The translations under genes and the position numbers were made by a program. Shown here in pieces: positions 26,247-34,444 of a DNA stretch of 64,000 bases. The notes beneath the pieces are model-generated. The model was not told the DNA's origin. It did not search any database and saw only the letters and a program-made list of their open reading frames with translations. This stretch comes from Patulibacter minatonensis DSM 18081 (GTDB lineage Bacteria > Actinomycetota > Thermoleophilia > Solirubrobacterales > Solirubrobacteraceae). The DNA lies in contig NZ_KI912613.1 in the NCBI RefSeq assembly GCF_000519325.1, forward strand, positions 1,539,317-1,603,316, in the 5' to 3' direction. Positions within the stretch are counted from its first letter, which is position 1; each line of letters opens with the position of its first letter.

Positions 26247-27914
26247 GTGACCGACACCGTGTCCTCCCGCCCGACGTCCCGGTCGGTCTCGATCGCGCTG
26301 CCCTGGGCGACCCTGGCGGTCGTGGCGGTGTGCGTCTTCGGCGTCGTGCTCCGGGCGTGGGACTTCTCGCGCACACCGCCCAACCCGTTCTACGACGCCG
26401 CCGTGCGCTCGATGGGCCTCTCGTGGCACAACTTCTTCTACGGCGCGTTCGAGCCCGGCGGGTCGGTCTCGGTCGACAAGGCCCCGATCGACCTCTGGCT
26501 GCAGGTGGCCAGCACGAAGCTCCTGGGGTTCTCGTCGGTCACGCTCCGCCTGCCGCAGGTGATCGCGGGCAGTCTCGCGATCCCGCTCCTCTACGACCTC
26601 GTGCGCCGGGGGTTCGGGCGACGTGCCGGGCTCGTCGCCGCGTCCGCGCTGGCCGTGCTCCCGATCGCGGTCCTGACCAGCCGCTCCGACACGATGGACA
26701 CGCTGATGGGGACGGTGCTCCTCGCGGCGCTGTGGACGATCGCGGCGGCGCCCCCGGAGCGGCGCCGGCGGGCGGTGGTCGGTGCGGGGGCACTGGCCGG
26801 GCTCGCGTTCGAGATCAAGCTCTTCCAGGCGATGGTCGCGATCCCGGCGATCGCCGCGATGGCGTGGTGGGCGCTCGACGACCTCCCGAGCCGCCGGATC
26901 CGGACGCTGCAGCACGCCGCGATCGCCTTCGTGGTCGTCGCCGCCGCATGGCCGGTCGCGGCCTCCCTCGCTCCCGGGCACCACCCGTTCCCGCTGGGGG
27001 CGACCGACGGGACGATCGCGAACGTGATCCTGATCTACAACGGCCTGGACCGCCTGGGCTACCCCGCGGCCGGCGCGCTGAACGTCGTCCCCCCGGGGCC
27101 CTTCCGGCTGCTGACGACCACGCACCCCGACTACCTGGGGATGATCGGCACCGTCCTCGTACCCGCGCTGCTCCTCGGCGGGCTCGCGATCCGCTCCGCC
27201 GCCGTCGCGCGGAAGCGCACGCGCACGCCCCGCGCGCTCGACCCGGCGGCCCGGACCCGCGTGGCCGTCGGCGTCGGCATCGGCGTCTGGCTGCTCTGCG
27301 GCTTCCTCCTGTTCAGCGTCCAGGGCCGGGTGCGGATGCGGTACCTGGAGGCGTTCACGCCGTCGGTGGCCGCGACCTTCGGCATCGGGCTGAGCGCCTG
27401 GATCGGCGCGCTGGCGCGACGCCACGACTGGCGGCCCCACGTGAGCACGTACGTCGTCGCGCTGCTGACCGCCGGGCTGCTGGCGGCTCCGCTCCTCACG
27501 TCGATGCGGCTCGTGCGCACCGGCGCGGAGGACTCGCAGACGCTCGGCGCGATCCCCGCGGCGCAGGTCGAGTCCGTGAGCCGCTACCTCCACGCCCACC
27601 AGCCCGGCGCGCGGTACGAGTTCGCCAGCTCGGGGAGCATCGTTGCCGGCCCGCTGATCGCCCGCGACGGCGAGCCGGTCCTGATGCTCACGGGCTGGTG
27701 GGGACGACAGCAGACGACCCCCGCGCAGCTCGAGGCGAAGGTCCGCACCGGCGAGGTCCGCCACCTGCTCCTCGACGAGACGGGCTGCCGGTCCCCGCAC
27801 GACGCCTCGTGCTCCCCGGTGATGCGCTGGGCGCTCGCCCACGCGACCGACGTCAGCGCGCAGGCGGGTCTGGCCGCGAACCCGTTCCGCCGTCTCGTGC
27901 GCCTGCACGTCTGA
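26247..27914 (+). CDS. GT39/ArnT-like polyprenyl-phosphate-sugar transferase, copy 2
   Basis: A 555-residue paralogue of the enzyme at 22314. Shared blocks include FYDAAVRSM, WLQVASTK, LRLPQ, TSRSDTMDT and RYLEAFTP. The central loop and the C-terminal extracytoplasmic domain (about 420-555) differ, so acceptor specificity may differ. A DETGCRSPHDASC segment near the end has two Cys that could form a disulfide. It probably draws on the same polyprenyl-phosphate sugar pool made by the GT2 enzyme. It starts with GTG and has its own CCAAC-regulated promoter. Confidence 0.86.
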   Translation: MTDTVSSRPTSRSVSIALPWATLAVVAVCVFGVVLRAWDFSRTPPNPFYDAAVRSMGLSWHNFFYGAFEPGGSVSVDKAPIDLWLQVASTKLLGFSSVTLRLPQVIAGSLAIPLLYDLVRRGFGRRAGLVAASALAVLPIAVLTSRSDTMDTLMGTVLLAALWTIAAAPPERRRRAVVGAGALAGLAFEIKLFQAMVAIPAIAAMAWWALDDLPSRRIRTLQHAAIAFVVVAAAWPVAASLAPGHHPFPLGATDGTIANVILIYNGLDRLGYPAAGALNVVPPGPFRLLTTTHPDYLGMIGTVLVPALLLGGLAIRSAAVARKRTRTPRALDPAARTRVAVGVGIGVWLLCGFLLFSVQGRVRMRYLEAFTPSVAATFGIGLSAWIGALARRHDWRPHVSTYVVALLTAGLLAAPLLTSMRLVRTGAEDSQTLGAIPAAQVESVSRYLHAHQPGARYEFASSGSIVAGPLIARDGEPVLMLTGWWGRQQTTPAQLEAKVRTGEVRHLLLDETGCRSPHDASCSPVMRWALAHATDVSAQAGLAANPFRRLVRLHV

Positions 27915-27938
27915 CGGCCACCGGCGGGCGCACGAGCG

Positions 27939-28598
27939 TCACGTCGCCCGACGTCCCCGCAGCAGCAGCGCGACGACGAGCAGCGCGCACGCCGCCCCGA
28001 GCGCCCAGCCGGCGAGCACGTCGGTCGGGGAGTGCACGCCGAGGACGACCCGCGACACCCCGACGAGCAGCACGACCACCGCTCCGGCGGCCAGGACGAT
28101 CCGGCGCGACGGGCCGCTCGCGCCCCGCCGGGCGTACGCGAGCACGAGCGCCAGCGCGAGCCAGCCGGCCGCCGACTGCGTGCTGTGCCCGGAGGGGAAG
28201 CCGCTGCTGGTGGCCGCGACCTCGTGGAGCGCCAGCGGCGGACGCGGTCGACCGACGATCGCCTTCCCGACGCCGGACGCCAGTGCACCGAGCCACAGCG
28301 CGAGCAGCGGCGCCGCGGCCGCCACGGGCCCGAGGACGCGCGTGGCCGCGAGGAGCACCCCGACGACCGCGAGCACCACCCCGACGACGTAGCCGTTGCC
28401 GAGGTCGGTGACGACCTTCGCGACGTCGACGATCCCCGACGTCCGCCGGTCGGCGATCCACCGGACGACGTCCGTGTCCCACCGCGTGACGCCGGTCCCC
28501 GGCGAGGTCACGAGCAGCCCGAGCCCGACGATCAGCGCGAGCGCGAGCGCGACGAGCGGGAGGGGGCGGAGGACGATCCGCGGGACGGGGGAGGCCAT
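27939..28598 (-). CDS. PAP2-family membrane phosphatase
   Basis: A 219-residue membrane protein with the complete type 2 phosphatidic-acid-phosphatase signature: K112 with R-P-R-P ending at 120, PSGH at 135-138, and S182-R183 with H189 and D193 (SRVVLGVHSPTD). About six helices. Members hydrolyse undecaprenyl pyrophosphate, phosphatidylglycerophosphate or phosphatidate. It starts 9 bp after the stop of uppP on the same strand, so it is probably co-transcribed and may help recycle the undecaprenyl carrier. Confidence 0.9.
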   Translation of the reverse strand: MASPVPRIVLRPLPLVALALALIVGLGLLVTSPGTGVTRWDTDVVRWIADRRTSGIVDVAKVVTDLGNGYVVGVVLAVVGVLLAATRVLGPVAAAAPLLALWLGALASGVGKAIVGRPRPPLALHEVAATSSGFPSGHSTQSAAGWLALALVLAYARRGASGPSRRIVLAAGAVVVLLVGVSRVVLGVHSPTDVLAGWALGAACALLVVALLLRGRRAT

Positions 28599-28607
28599 CG
28601 CGTCCGA

Positions 28608-29456
28608 TCAGGTGGGGGAGAGGGCGCCCGCGCCGACGAGGACGAGGACGATCGTGCCGAGGGCGATGCGGTAGGTGATGAACACGCCGAGGCCGTGGCG
28701 GGCGATGAAGCCGAGGAGCCAGGCGACCGCGGCGTAGCCGACGACGAAGGACACGGCGGTGGCGAGGATCGTGGGGCCCCAGCCGATGCCGCCGGAGATG
28801 TTCGACGCCTCGCTCGCGACCTGCAGCAGCGTCGCGCCGACGAGGGCCGGCATCGCGAGGAAGAACGAGAGGCGGGTCACGGCGACGCGGTCGATGCCGC
28901 GCAGCAGGCCGGCGGACATCGTGGCGCCGGACCGCGAGACGCCGGGGATGAGGGCGAGGCACTGCGCGACGCCGATCGCGAGGGTGTCGCGCCACGTGAC
29001 GTCGTCCTCGCCCCGCCGTTGCGTGCCGACGCGGTCCGCGAACCACATCACCCCGGAGAACAGGATGAGCGCCGAGCCGACGAACCACAGGGACCGCAGC
29101 GTCGTCTCGATCTGATCCTTGAACGCGACGCCGATGATGCCGATCGGGATCGACCCGATCAGGATCGCGAGCGCGAACCGGAAGTCCCGGGTCCGGCGCT
29201 CCGACGGCGTCCGGAGGCCCCGGAGGAACGACCCGACGAGCCGGAGCACGTCGTCGCGGAGGTAGAGCACCGTCGCCAGCACGGCACCGACCTGGATGAT
29301 CGCCGTGAACGCCGTCACGTCCGGGTCGTCGAGCTTGAACCCCATGATCTTCTCGGCGATCGTGAGGTGCCCGGTCGACGAGATCGGGAGGAACTCGGTG
29401 AGACCCTCGAGGCCGCCGAGGATCACGGCCTCCCACAGGTGCATCGAGGCGCTCAC
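28608..29456 (-). CDS. uppP: Undecaprenyl-diphosphatase UppP (BacA)
   Basis: A 282-residue polytopic membrane enzyme with both UppP signature blocks: EFLPISSTGHL near the N-terminus and the central IPGVSRSGAT. It removes a phosphate from undecaprenyl diphosphate to regenerate the lipid carrier for cell-wall and surface polymers; extra copies give bacitracin resistance. The GTG at 29456 is chosen because it overlaps the stop of a short leader frame (GTGA); an ATG at 29444 is the alternative. The CTCATC operator upstream places it with the envelope regulon. A PAP2 gene follows directly. Confidence 0.93.
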   Translation of the reverse strand: MSASMHLWEAVILGGLEGLTEFLPISSTGHLTIAEKIMGFKLDDPDVTAFTAIIQVGAVLATVLYLRDDVLRLVGSFLRGLRTPSERRTRDFRFALAILIGSIPIGIIGVAFKDQIETTLRSLWFVGSALILFSGVMWFADRVGTQRRGEDDVTWRDTLAIGVAQCLALIPGVSRSGATMSAGLLRGIDRVAVTRLSFFLAMPALVGATLLQVASEASNISGGIGWGPTILATAVSFVVGYAAVAWLLGFIARHGLGVFITYRIALGTIVLVLVGAGALSPT

Positions 29457-29524
29457 GAGCTCGAGCCCCCGGCAGGACGGTGGGCAGGACGGACGGGCGC
29501 CGGTGTTCGGCGGGCGGTGCGCAT
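29453..29524 (-). CDS. Predicted leaderless leader peptide coupled to uppP
   Basis: A 23-codon frame starts with ATG at 29524, exactly where transcription should begin (6 nt after the -10-like CACAGT at 29536-29531). It ends with TGA overlapping the uppP GTG by 4 bp. The product would be Arg/Pro-rich at the start and end in Gly-Ser-Ser-Ser. Its likely job is to deliver ribosomes to uppP, which has no obvious Shine-Dalgarno sequence. Evidence is positional only. Confidence 0.4.
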   Translation of the reverse strand: MRTARRTPAPVRPAHRPAGGSSS

Positions 29525-29545
29525 GGGACCACTGTGGGGACACCA

Positions 29546-29562
29546 GATGAGCCCAACATGAG
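29546..29562 (-). promoter_or_regulatory. 11-bp direct-repeat operator (CTCATC family)
   Basis: On the minus strand CTCATG (29562-29557) and CTCATC (29551-29546) are 11 bp apart, followed after 9 bp by the -10-like CACAGT (29536-29531). It controls uppP and the PAP2 gene. A second operator of the same family, facing the other way, lies 84 bp to the right. Confidence 0.62.
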
Positions 29563-29645
29563 AGGACCGCGGGCGGGTCGCCGCGCGGGCGGGTGCCCGC
29601 GCGACAGTGCGGTGCTCCGTGCGCGCACCACGTCCGCCCGCCGCT

Positions 29646-29662
29646 CTCATCGACCGTTCATC
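29646..29662 (+). promoter_or_regulatory. 11-bp direct-repeat operator (CTCATC family)
   Basis: CTCATC (29646-29651) and TTCATC (29657-29662) are 11 bp apart. The -10-like CATCCT (29672-29677) follows after 9 bp and the GTG of the DedA gene after 6 nt more, giving a predicted leaderless mRNA. Confidence 0.62.
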
Positions 29663-29683
29663 GGGCCGGGGCATCCTCGGGAC

Positions 29684-30274
29684 GTGCTGATCCCGATCCC
29701 GTCGTCCCTCGGCTATCCGGCGCTCGCCGGGCTGATCCTCGGCGAGTCCGCAGGCCTGCCGCTGCCGGGCGAGACCGCCCTCCTGACCGCGGGTGGCCTC
29801 GTCGCCGGCGGTCACCTGTCGCTGCCGCTCGTGATCCTCGTGGCCGCGGTCGCGGCGACCCTCGGCGACACGCTCGGCTACATGCTCGGCCGGCGGGGCG
29901 GACGGGCGTTCCTCCTGCGCGACGGACGGTTCTCGGGCCACCGGCGCGCGGCCGTCGCGAAGGCCGACGCGTTCTTCGCGCGCCACGGCGTCGTCGCCGT
30001 CTTCCTCGGCCGGTGGGTCCCCGGGGTCCGGATCGTCGCGGCGCTGACGGCCGGCGCGGCCCGGATGCCGTGGCCGCGGTTCGCGATCGCCAACGCCACC
30101 GGTGCCCTGGCGTGGGCCGCCTCGGTCGCAGCGCTGGCGATGCTCGCCGGACCGCAGTGGTCGTTCGCGCTCGTGGTCGGCGGGCTCGCGCTCGCGCCCG
30201 TCACGGCGGCGATCGCCTGGTGGCGCGTGCGTCGTGCGCGCCGCACGGCCGAGATCGCGTCGGTCGCCGGCTGA
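29684..30274 (+). CDS. DedA-family membrane protein
   Basis: A 196-residue membrane protein. DedA hallmarks are the early LGESAGLPLPGETAL block, GDTLGYMLGRRGG and FLGRWVPGVR followed by NATGALAW. DedA proteins help keep membrane potential, resist cationic peptides and, in some members, flip undecaprenyl phosphate or phospholipids. Standing divergent from uppP under the same operator type fits a role in lipid-carrier recycling. The GTG at 29684 is chosen from the promoter geometry; the frame is open much further upstream but has no conserved features there. Confidence 0.87.
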   Translation: MLIPIPSSLGYPALAGLILGESAGLPLPGETALLTAGGLVAGGHLSLPLVILVAAVAATLGDTLGYMLGRRGGRAFLLRDGRFSGHRRAAVAKADAFFARHGVVAVFLGRWVPGVRIVAALTAGAARMPWPRFAIANATGALAWAASVAALAMLAGPQWSFALVVGGLALAPVTAAIAWWRVRRARRTAEIASVAG

Positions 30275-30337
30275 GGACCCCGGGGAGCGGCGACCGGCCC
30301 CGCCCGCTCGGTGTGTGGCACCCCGCCGCTCCCAGTG

Positions 30338-30393
30338 TAAGGTAATCCTAAGAATTAGGAAACCCTTCTTCGGGCGGGGTTAGGGTCACCTGG
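30338..30393 (+). promoter_or_regulatory. Three iron-box-like sites (TTAGG-N4-CCTAA type)
   Basis: TAAGG-TAAT-CCTAA (30338-30351), TTAGG-AAAC-CCTTC (30355-30368) and TTAGG-GTCA-CCTGG (30380-30393). The DtxR/IdeR consensus contains TTAGG-N4-CCTAA; the copies match 9, 8 and 8 of 10 fixed bases. The stretch is markedly AT-rich for this genome and lies 39 bp before the beta-propeller gene. Confidence 0.6.
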
Positions 30394-30431
30394 CAATTCT
30401 GGGTCCCTCCGGGCCCATGACGAGGAGACTC

Positions 30432-33410
30432 ATGAGTTCCACCAACGTGGCGATCCACCGCGGCCTGACGGCCGCGGTGTCGGTCGCATCAGCGCTGGGG
30501 GTGGCCGCCGTGGCCGCCGGTCCAGCGCACGCCTCCGACGCCGTCTTCCAGCTCGGCGGCACGCCGAGCCTGACGGCCCAGACCAGCGACTACGCCTTCA
30601 CCGGCAGCAGCATCCACCTCGAGGGCACGGGCTGGACCGGCCCGAGCGCGAGCGTCGGCCAGTGCGTCGCGATCAAGCTGGGGACCGGAAGCGGCGCCTC
30701 GGGCGTCGCGGCCGCGACGGCGACGAAGCAGGCCACGCCCCCGACCCCGACCGGGTCCTGCACCGGGCAGTCCGCCGCGTCGCTCGACGCCTGGGCCCTC
30801 GTGCCCGCCGCCGCCGACGGCACGATCTCGGCCGACGTCCCGTTCCCCACCGCGGCCAACAGCACGGGCCCGGCCGTCGCCGACGCCGACTGGGCCGCGG
30901 GGACCACCCACCACCTCCGGATCCTCGGCGGCGCCGTCAACGGCGGCGACCCGCGCTCCGGCTACCTGAACTTCACCGTCGCGGCCCCGGCCACCACGCC
31001 GACCATCCAGCCGTCGACCCCGTCGGTGAACGCCTCGACCGGCGTCGTCACGACGACCCTCGCCGGGTCCGGCTTCCCGGGTGGCGAGAAGCTGACGGCC
31101 AAGCTCGGCAGCACCGCGCTGACCTTCACCGCGACCCGCGGCGCGACCCCCGGCCCGACGTACACCGTGCCGGCGAGCGGCACGTTCTCCGGCGTCACCC
31201 TGACCCTGCCGACGGGCACGCGTGCCGGGCAGTACACGGTCGACATCACGCGCGACACCGCCGGCGCCGCGCCCTACGCGCTGCCGATCACGGTGAACCC
31301 CACGGTCACGTGGAGCGGCGGCGTCAAGGCGGGCGCCACCGGCACCCTGACCCTCGCCAACCTGGCGAACGGCGCGACGGTCTCGTCGGTGAAGCTCGGC
31401 GACACGACCGTCGCGAGCGGTCTGACGGCCGACGGCGCCGGCGTGGCGACCGCGAGCTACAGCATCCCGGCGGGCACCACCCCCGGCCAGGTCGCGCTGA
31501 CGATCGCCCAGACCGCCCCGGCGGCGACGACGTACTCGATCAGCACCACGGTCTACCCGGACGAGACGCCGTTCGGTGCCGCCCGCTTCACGCTGAAGTC
31601 CGACACGAACAGCCCGGCGCTCTACCAGGGCCTCTACCAGACGTCCTACAGCGACACCGAGCACGCCCTCTTCGCCACCGCGGCCAGCGGCACCGGCACC
31701 TCGGAGGACGGCTACCTCTACAAGCTCGACCCCGTCACGTTGGACAAGCTCGCGAGCGTCCACCCGAAGGACGTGACCGACCTCGACGGCGTCGCCGGCC
31801 GGGCCCCGTACGGCGTCGGCGTCGACGACGTCAACGGCACCGTCTGGGTCACGAACACCCGCACCACGGGCGTCGCCGTCTACCGGGCGAGCGACCTCAA
31901 GCTGCTGAAGCAGTACCCGGCGTCGACGATCACGCACCCGCGTGACGCCGTCTACGACCCCAAGACCAACCGGGTCTACGTCAGCTCCGCCAGCGAGGGC
32001 GCAACCGGCAACGGCTACGTCTCGGTCTTCGAGGGCGGGGACAACGACGGGAACGGCAAGCCGTACGAGAAGATCAAGGACGTCCAGACCGGGCCGCGCA
32101 GCGACTTCAACCCGGTCTCCCTCGCGCTCGACAACGGCACGCTCGTGTCGCCCAGCCTGTCGAGCAACAAGGTCGCCGTCATCGACACCGCGAAGTCCGT
32201 GACGTCCCCCGCGGCCACCGCCGGAACCCTCGACGATGCCGTGAAGCTCGTCGAGATCGGCGCGCACTCGACGGCGGGCAACGGGCGCGGCGCCTCCGGC
32301 ATCGCCTACGACGACCAGGACCACCGGATCTTCGTCGCCAGCCAGAACGACAACGCGGTGTTCGTCGCGGACTCCCGCACCGGCGAGCTCCTGAAGACGG
32401 TGCCGACCGGGCAGCAGACCCTGAACGTCGCCTACGACAGCGTCCACAAGCTCGCCTACGTCACGAACTTCGGCGGCACGTCGGTGACGGTCCTCGACAA
32501 GGACGGCAACAAGGTCGCCGCGCTGCCGATCACGCGGTCCAACCACGTGGCCGTGAACCACGCGGGCGAGGCGTTCGTGGTCGACAAGAACGCCACCGGC
32601 ACGACGAACAAGGTCTGGCGGATCACGCCGCGCCTCGAGACCGTCGGCGGCGTCGACGTGCTCGACCCGCGCGGGACGAGCGTGACGGGCAGCGCCGACA
32701 CCACGCCGCTGGCCATCACGGTGAAGGCCGGTGCCTCCGCGATCCACGTCGAGGGGACGAACTTCCGGACGGCGGACGGGACGAGCGGCTCGAAGATCGC
32801 GGTCAAGGCCGGGAGCGCCTCGAGCTCGCCGATCGTCGCCACGGTCGACGCGTCCGACGACGGCACCTGGTCCGCCGACGTGCCGTTGCCCGACGGGTGG
32901 GCCGCCGGGGACACCGGGCGTCATCTCCGACTCCTGACCGGTGCCCTGAAGACGGGGGACACCGCCCGCTCGATCGCGATCAAGGTCACGCTCGAGGCCG
33001 CGGCGCCGCCGGCCGACACCGGTGGCGGCTCCCCGGACACGGGCGGATCCGGCGGCGACGCCGCCCCGGTGCCGCCCGCGACGACCACCACGACGACGCC
33101 GCCCGCGGCGGTCCCGGCCCCCGCACAGGACCTCGCGGCGAAGATCGCCAAGGCGGCGAAGCAGGTGACTGCGACGACGAAGAAGGTCGCGACCTACCGG
33201 GCGGCGGTCAAGGCGGCCCAGAAGCAGGTCGCGACGGCGAAGAAGGCGACGAAGAAGGGCTCGAAGAAGCAGCGGGCCGCCGCGAAGAAGCGGGTGACGG
33301 CCCTGCAGAAGCGGGTGACGGCCGCGAAGAAGAAGGTCGCGACCGCGACGAAGCAGCTCGCGAAGGACAAGCGCGCGCTGGCGGGCCTGAAGGCCAAGGC
33401 CAAGGGCTGA
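30432..33410 (+). CDS. Secreted beta-propeller protein with Lys-rich C-terminal tail
   Basis: A 992-residue exported protein. A signal peptide (cleavage likely after AHA, about residue 34) is followed by a domain (about 35-190) ending in HHLRILGGAVNGGD, Ig-like repeats (about 195-385), a YVTN/YncE-like beta-propeller (about 390-750; for example NRVYVSSAS, HRIFVAS, KLAYVTNFGG), a second copy of the first domain (about 765-860, RHLRLLTGALKTGD), a Pro/Thr linker and a Lys/Ala-rich helical tail of about 95 residues. Function is unknown. The iron boxes suggest expression under iron shortage. The ATG at 30432 has an AGGAG at the right distance; an ATG at 30417 is in frame. Confidence 0.82.
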   Translation: MSSTNVAIHRGLTAAVSVASALGVAAVAAGPAHASDAVFQLGGTPSLTAQTSDYAFTGSSIHLEGTGWTGPSASVGQCVAIKLGTGSGASGVAAATATKQATPPTPTGSCTGQSAASLDAWALVPAAADGTISADVPFPTAANSTGPAVADADWAAGTTHHLRILGGAVNGGDPRSGYLNFTVAAPATTPTIQPSTPSVNASTGVVTTTLAGSGFPGGEKLTAKLGSTALTFTATRGATPGPTYTVPASGTFSGVTLTLPTGTRAGQYTVDITRDTAGAAPYALPITVNPTVTWSGGVKAGATGTLTLANLANGATVSSVKLGDTTVASGLTADGAGVATASYSIPAGTTPGQVALTIAQTAPAATTYSISTTVYPDETPFGAARFTLKSDTNSPALYQGLYQTSYSDTEHALFATAASGTGTSEDGYLYKLDPVTLDKLASVHPKDVTDLDGVAGRAPYGVGVDDVNGTVWVTNTRTTGVAVYRASDLKLLKQYPASTITHPRDAVYDPKTNRVYVSSASEGATGNGYVSVFEGGDNDGNGKPYEKIKDVQTGPRSDFNPVSLALDNGTLVSPSLSSNKVAVIDTAKSVTSPAATAGTLDDAVKLVEIGAHSTAGNGRGASGIAYDDQDHRIFVASQNDNAVFVADSRTGELLKTVPTGQQTLNVAYDSVHKLAYVTNFGGTSVTVLDKDGNKVAALPITRSNHVAVNHAGEAFVVDKNATGTTNKVWRITPRLETVGGVDVLDPRGTSVTGSADTTPLAITVKAGASAIHVEGTNFRTADGTSGSKIAVKAGSASSSPIVATVDASDDGTWSADVPLPDGWAAGDTGRHLRLLTGALKTGDTARSIAIKVTLEAAAPPADTGGGSPDTGGSGGDAAPVPPATTTTTTPPAAVPAPAQDLAAKIAKAAKQVTATTKKVATYRAAVKAAQKQVATAKKATKKGSKKQRAAAKKRVTALQKRVTAAKKKVATATKQLAKDKRALAGLKAKAKG

Positions 33411-33414
33411 GTCA

Positions 33415-33450
33415 CCGGCGGCGTGGGCCCCTCGGGTCCAGCGCCGCCGG
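33415..33450 (+). terminator. GC-rich terminator hairpin
   Basis: CCGGCGGCG (33415-33423) pairs with CGCCGCCGG (33442-33450), and an inner TGGGCCC/GGGTCCA stem (one G-T pair) surrounds a CTC loop, giving a 16-bp stem with one bulged base. It lies 5 bp after the stop of the beta-propeller gene. There is no T-tract. Confidence 0.6.
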
Positions 33451-33530
33451 GGCGCGCCGAGCGTTCGCCGGGTCAATCGGTCCCCGATCGACCGACCCCG
33501 TGCGGACGCCACGTGTCGCCCTGCCACTCC

Positions 33531-33576
33531 TTAGGTGACCCGACATGTTCTTGACAGGACGGATAGGGTCCCCTAA
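33531..33576 (+). promoter_or_regulatory. dhb operon promoter with two iron-box-like sites
   Basis: TTAGG-TGAC-CCGAC (33531-33544) and ATAGG-GTCC-CCTAA (33563-33576) match 8 and 9 of 10 fixed bases of TTAGG-N4-CCTAA. A -35-like TTGACA (33551-33556) lies between them, with the second box covering the -10 position 17 bp later. A DtxR/IdeR-type repressor bound there would block the promoter when iron is plentiful. Confidence 0.62.
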
Positions 33577-33648
33577 GCGACGAGTGCGGTCGCCGGCCGA
33601 TCCCGCGGCCTCCAGGACACCGCCGATCCACCCTTCCCGGGAGCTCCC

Positions 33649-34410
33649 ATCACCGCACCGACCAACACGGTCGCCCTGGTCACCGGGGCGGCCCAGGGCA
33701 TAGGCGCCGCCGTCGCCCGAGGCCTCGCCGCGGACGCCCTGCGCGTGGTCGCGACCGATTGCGACGGGGCCGCAGCGCGCGCCGTCACCGCGTCGATCCG
33801 ATCAGCCGTCGGACTGGAGCTCGACGTCACCGACCGCCCGGCGGTCCTCGCCGCCGTCGAGCACGTCGAGGCGGAGGTCGGGCCGATCGGGATCCTCGTC
33901 AACGTCGCCGGCGTGCTCGTCCCGGGCGCGGTCGTCGACACCGAGGACGACGCGTGGGACCGGATGTTCGCCGTGAACACGACGGGCGTCTTCCTCGTCT
34001 CCCGCGCCGTGGCGCGCCGCATGGTGCCGCGCGGCGCCGGGTCGATCGTCACGGTGGCGTCGAACGCGGCCGGCGTCCCGCGCGTCGGCATGGCCGCGTA
34101 CGGCGCGTCGAAGGCCGCGTCGGCGTCGTTCACCCGCAGCCTCGGCCTCGAGCTCGCGCCCCACGGGATCCGCTGCAACGTCGTCGCCCCCGGCTCGACC
34201 GACACGCCGATGCTCCGCGAGCTCGGCCCCGACGCCGAGGACCGCGTGATCGCCGGCGACCCCGCGACCTTCAAGACCGGCATCCCCCTCGGCCGGATCG
34301 CCGCCCCGGACGACGTCGCCGACGCCGTCCGCTTCCTGGTCTCCGACCGGGCGCGGCACATCACCATGCACGACCTCTACGTGGACGGCGGGGCGACGCT
34401 CCGTGGGTGA
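33649..34410 (+). CDS. dhbA: 2,3-dihydro-2,3-dihydroxybenzoate dehydrogenase
   Basis: A 253-residue short-chain dehydrogenase with TGAAQGIG (NAD-binding, about 12-19), NVAGV, catalytic Ser-138 and Y151-x3-K155 (YGASK). It oxidises 2,3-dihydro-2,3-dihydroxybenzoate to 2,3-dihydroxybenzoate, as shown by its three dhb/ent neighbours. The full-length protein needs codons upstream of the first in-frame ATG/GTG/TTG, because the nucleotide-binding motif lies there. An in-frame TAA at 33574 limits the frame. The best start is ATC at 33649, with GGGAG 5 nt upstream, giving ITAPTN before the first strand. A rare AUC start or a sequencing error (ATG to ATC) explains this. Confidence 0.85.
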   Translation: MTAPTNTVALVTGAAQGIGAAVARGLAADALRVVATDCDGAAARAVTASIRSAVGLELDVTDRPAVLAAVEHVEAEVGPIGILVNVAGVLVPGAVVDTEDDAWDRMFAVNTTGVFLVSRAVARRMVPRGAGSIVTVASNAAGVPRVGMAAYGASKAASASFTRSLGLELAPHGIRCNVVAPGSTDTPMLRELGPDAEDRVIAGDPATFKTGIPLGRIAAPDDVADAVRFLVSDRARHITMHDLYVDGGATLRG

Positions 34411-34444
34411 CACCGCCGCCACCGCGCCCGACACCGGAGCACGC

